DNA of 5,895 bases, taken from assembly GCA_016213125.1 (NCBI GenBank), contig JACRBR010000105.1:1-5895 (forward strand). Direction: 5' to 3'. Every line of letters starts with the position of its first letter. Within the stretch, counting starts at the first letter, position 1. Made by a program: the position numbers and the translations under genes. Under the pieces are notes generated by a model that saw nothing but the letters and a program-made list of their open reading frames with translations, ran no database searches and was not told the DNA's origin. This DNA comes from Chloroflexota bacterium (GTDB taxonomy: Bacteria > Chloroflexota > Dehalococcoidia > DSTF01 > JACRBR01). Positions 5,007 to 5,895 of this stretch are shown here, piece after piece.

Positions 5007-5895
5007 TTAGGCCGCGGATTGGAGGGCGCTGCGGCCTTCGAGGGGGGTGAGGGCGAGATTGAGGGCGGCGGTGGTGACCTGCGGCCAGTCGGGGGCGAGG
5101 GTGCGCACGGGGTTGGTGGCGAGACGGAGTAGCGCAAAGGACTCGCGCAGGTCGAGGTCGCGCGGGTCCCAGCGGAAGCGCTCGAGGGCGGTGGCGCAAA
5201 GCTGGTCGTGGTAGGCGGCGGAAGGCGCGCTGCGGAGGAAGTGCGCGGACCAGCGGAGGTGGGCGAGCATGTTCGCGACGTCGAGCATCTGGTCGCCGGG
5301 GGCGCACTCCTCGAAGTCGACGAGGCCCAGCGCGCCGTCGGGCAACATGATGAGCTGGTCGTCGTAGAAGTCGTTGTGCGCGACGCCCGTAGGACGCCAG
5401 CCGTCCTCGAGCGGCTGCAGTGCGACCAGGATCTCGCCGAGCGTCCGGAGGGCGTCCTGCCCTCGCAGGATCTGCGCGAGAAACCGCCGCGAGAATCGCA
5501 TCGAGTGCCCGAGATCCGTCGGAGCCATGCCGGCCGGCGGATCGAGCGACCAGAGCGATGCTAGGTTGTCGAGGATCAGCGATGGATCGGGTGCATCGCC
5601 GGCCATGATGTGGTGCCGCACCGTCTCGCCCGGCATGGCCTTTAACCACACGACGCCGCCTTCGTCCCACGCGCCGGCCAACGTCGGCACGCGGAACGTC
5701 GACTGATCCGCGAGGAGCCCGGCGGCGACGAACCGCGGCATCATCTTTGGCCGCATGGCGCGCGCGAATAGCACCAGCTTGCGCTCCCGGCCGCGGCGGA
5801 TACGCGCGGTGTACCGCAGGACGGCGCGGGTCGATGGCCTGTATCGCACGGGCCGGACCCGGAGGCGGTTGCTGCGCAGGCCGACATGCTCCCGC
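5007..5895 (-). CDS. APH/choline-kinase-fold phosphotransferase (5' partial)
   Basis: A phosphotransferase of the aminoglycoside phosphotransferase/choline kinase fold (PF01636-like). A GTG at 5849 could start a 280-residue protein, but the frame stays open to the right edge. The 15 upstream codons (REHVGLRSNRLRVRP) read as a natural continuation into RYRPSTRAVLRY, a conserved strand in this group. The gene therefore probably starts outside the window. Numbered from that GTG, the catalytic loop is His158-Asn-Asp160-Phe-Tyr-Asp-Asp-Gln165, with Gln replacing the usual Asn of HxDxxxxN. The metal-binding segment is Val177-Asp178-Phe-Glu, followed by the GDQMLDVANML helix. Gln at this place occurs in related kinases such as maltokinases, so activity is plausible. 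The substrate is unknown. The 240-bp gap to cofG and the promoter there suggest a separate unit. Confidence 0.82.
   Translation of the reverse strand, partial: REHVGLRSNRLRVRPVRYRPSTRAVLRYTARIRRGRERKLVLFARAMRPKMMPRFVAAGLLADQSTFRVPTLAGAWDEGGVVWLKAMPGETVRHHIMAGDAPDPSLILDNLASLWSLDPPAGMAPTDLGHSMRFSRRFLAQILRGQDALRTLGEILVALQPLEDGWRPTGVAHNDFYDDQLIMLPDGALGLVDFEECAPGDQMLDVANMLAHLRWSAHFLRSAPSAAYHDQLCATALERFRWDPRDLDLRESFALLRLATNPVRTLAPDWPQVTTAALNLALTPLEGRSALQSAA

Overview
The window is GC-rich bacterial DNA with short intergenic gaps and compact operons. CofG and CofH are separate genes rather than the fused FbiC of actinobacteria. Together with a DUF2277 protein, an MNT/HEPN pair and a DinB-fold protein, this fits Chloroflexota or a similar GC-rich soil or aquatic bacterium. 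That placement is inference; no marker gene is present.

Left part, plus strand. Positions 1-378 hold no convincing gene. They do carry three AT-rich direct repeats at 52-54 bp spacing (111-240). A small DUF2277 gene follows (379-585), then an overlapping two-gene unit: a minimal nucleotidyltransferase (654-983) and a HEPN-domain protein (970-1365), the usual layout of an MNT/HEPN toxin-antitoxin-type module.

Centre, minus strand. A four-gene operon is read right to left: cofG (4766-3549), a two-helix membrane protein (3500-3216), cofH (3199-1883) and a DinB-like protein (1871-1413). CofH and CofG are the two radical-SAM halves of FO synthase. They build the deazaflavin chromophore of coenzyme F420 from tyrosine and the riboflavin precursor 5-amino-6-ribitylaminouracil. 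The membrane protein between them is unrecognised. The operon converges on the MNT/HEPN unit at about 1366-1412. A good sigma-70-type promoter lies at 4934-4963, followed by a leader of about 160 nt. The leader contains two mutually exclusive hairpins and a U-rich run, which looks like an attenuator. The cofG coding sequence is bracketed almost exactly by two palindromic elements (3519-3548 and 4770-4804) that share a flank in opposite orientations.

Right part, minus strand. An APH/choline-kinase-fold phosphotransferase occupies 5007 to the window end. Its frame stays open through the right edge, so the N-terminus is probably outside the window.

Most worth a second look: the cofG leader, the palindromes bracketing cofG, the membrane protein inside the FO-synthase operon, and the phased AT-rich repeats at the left end.
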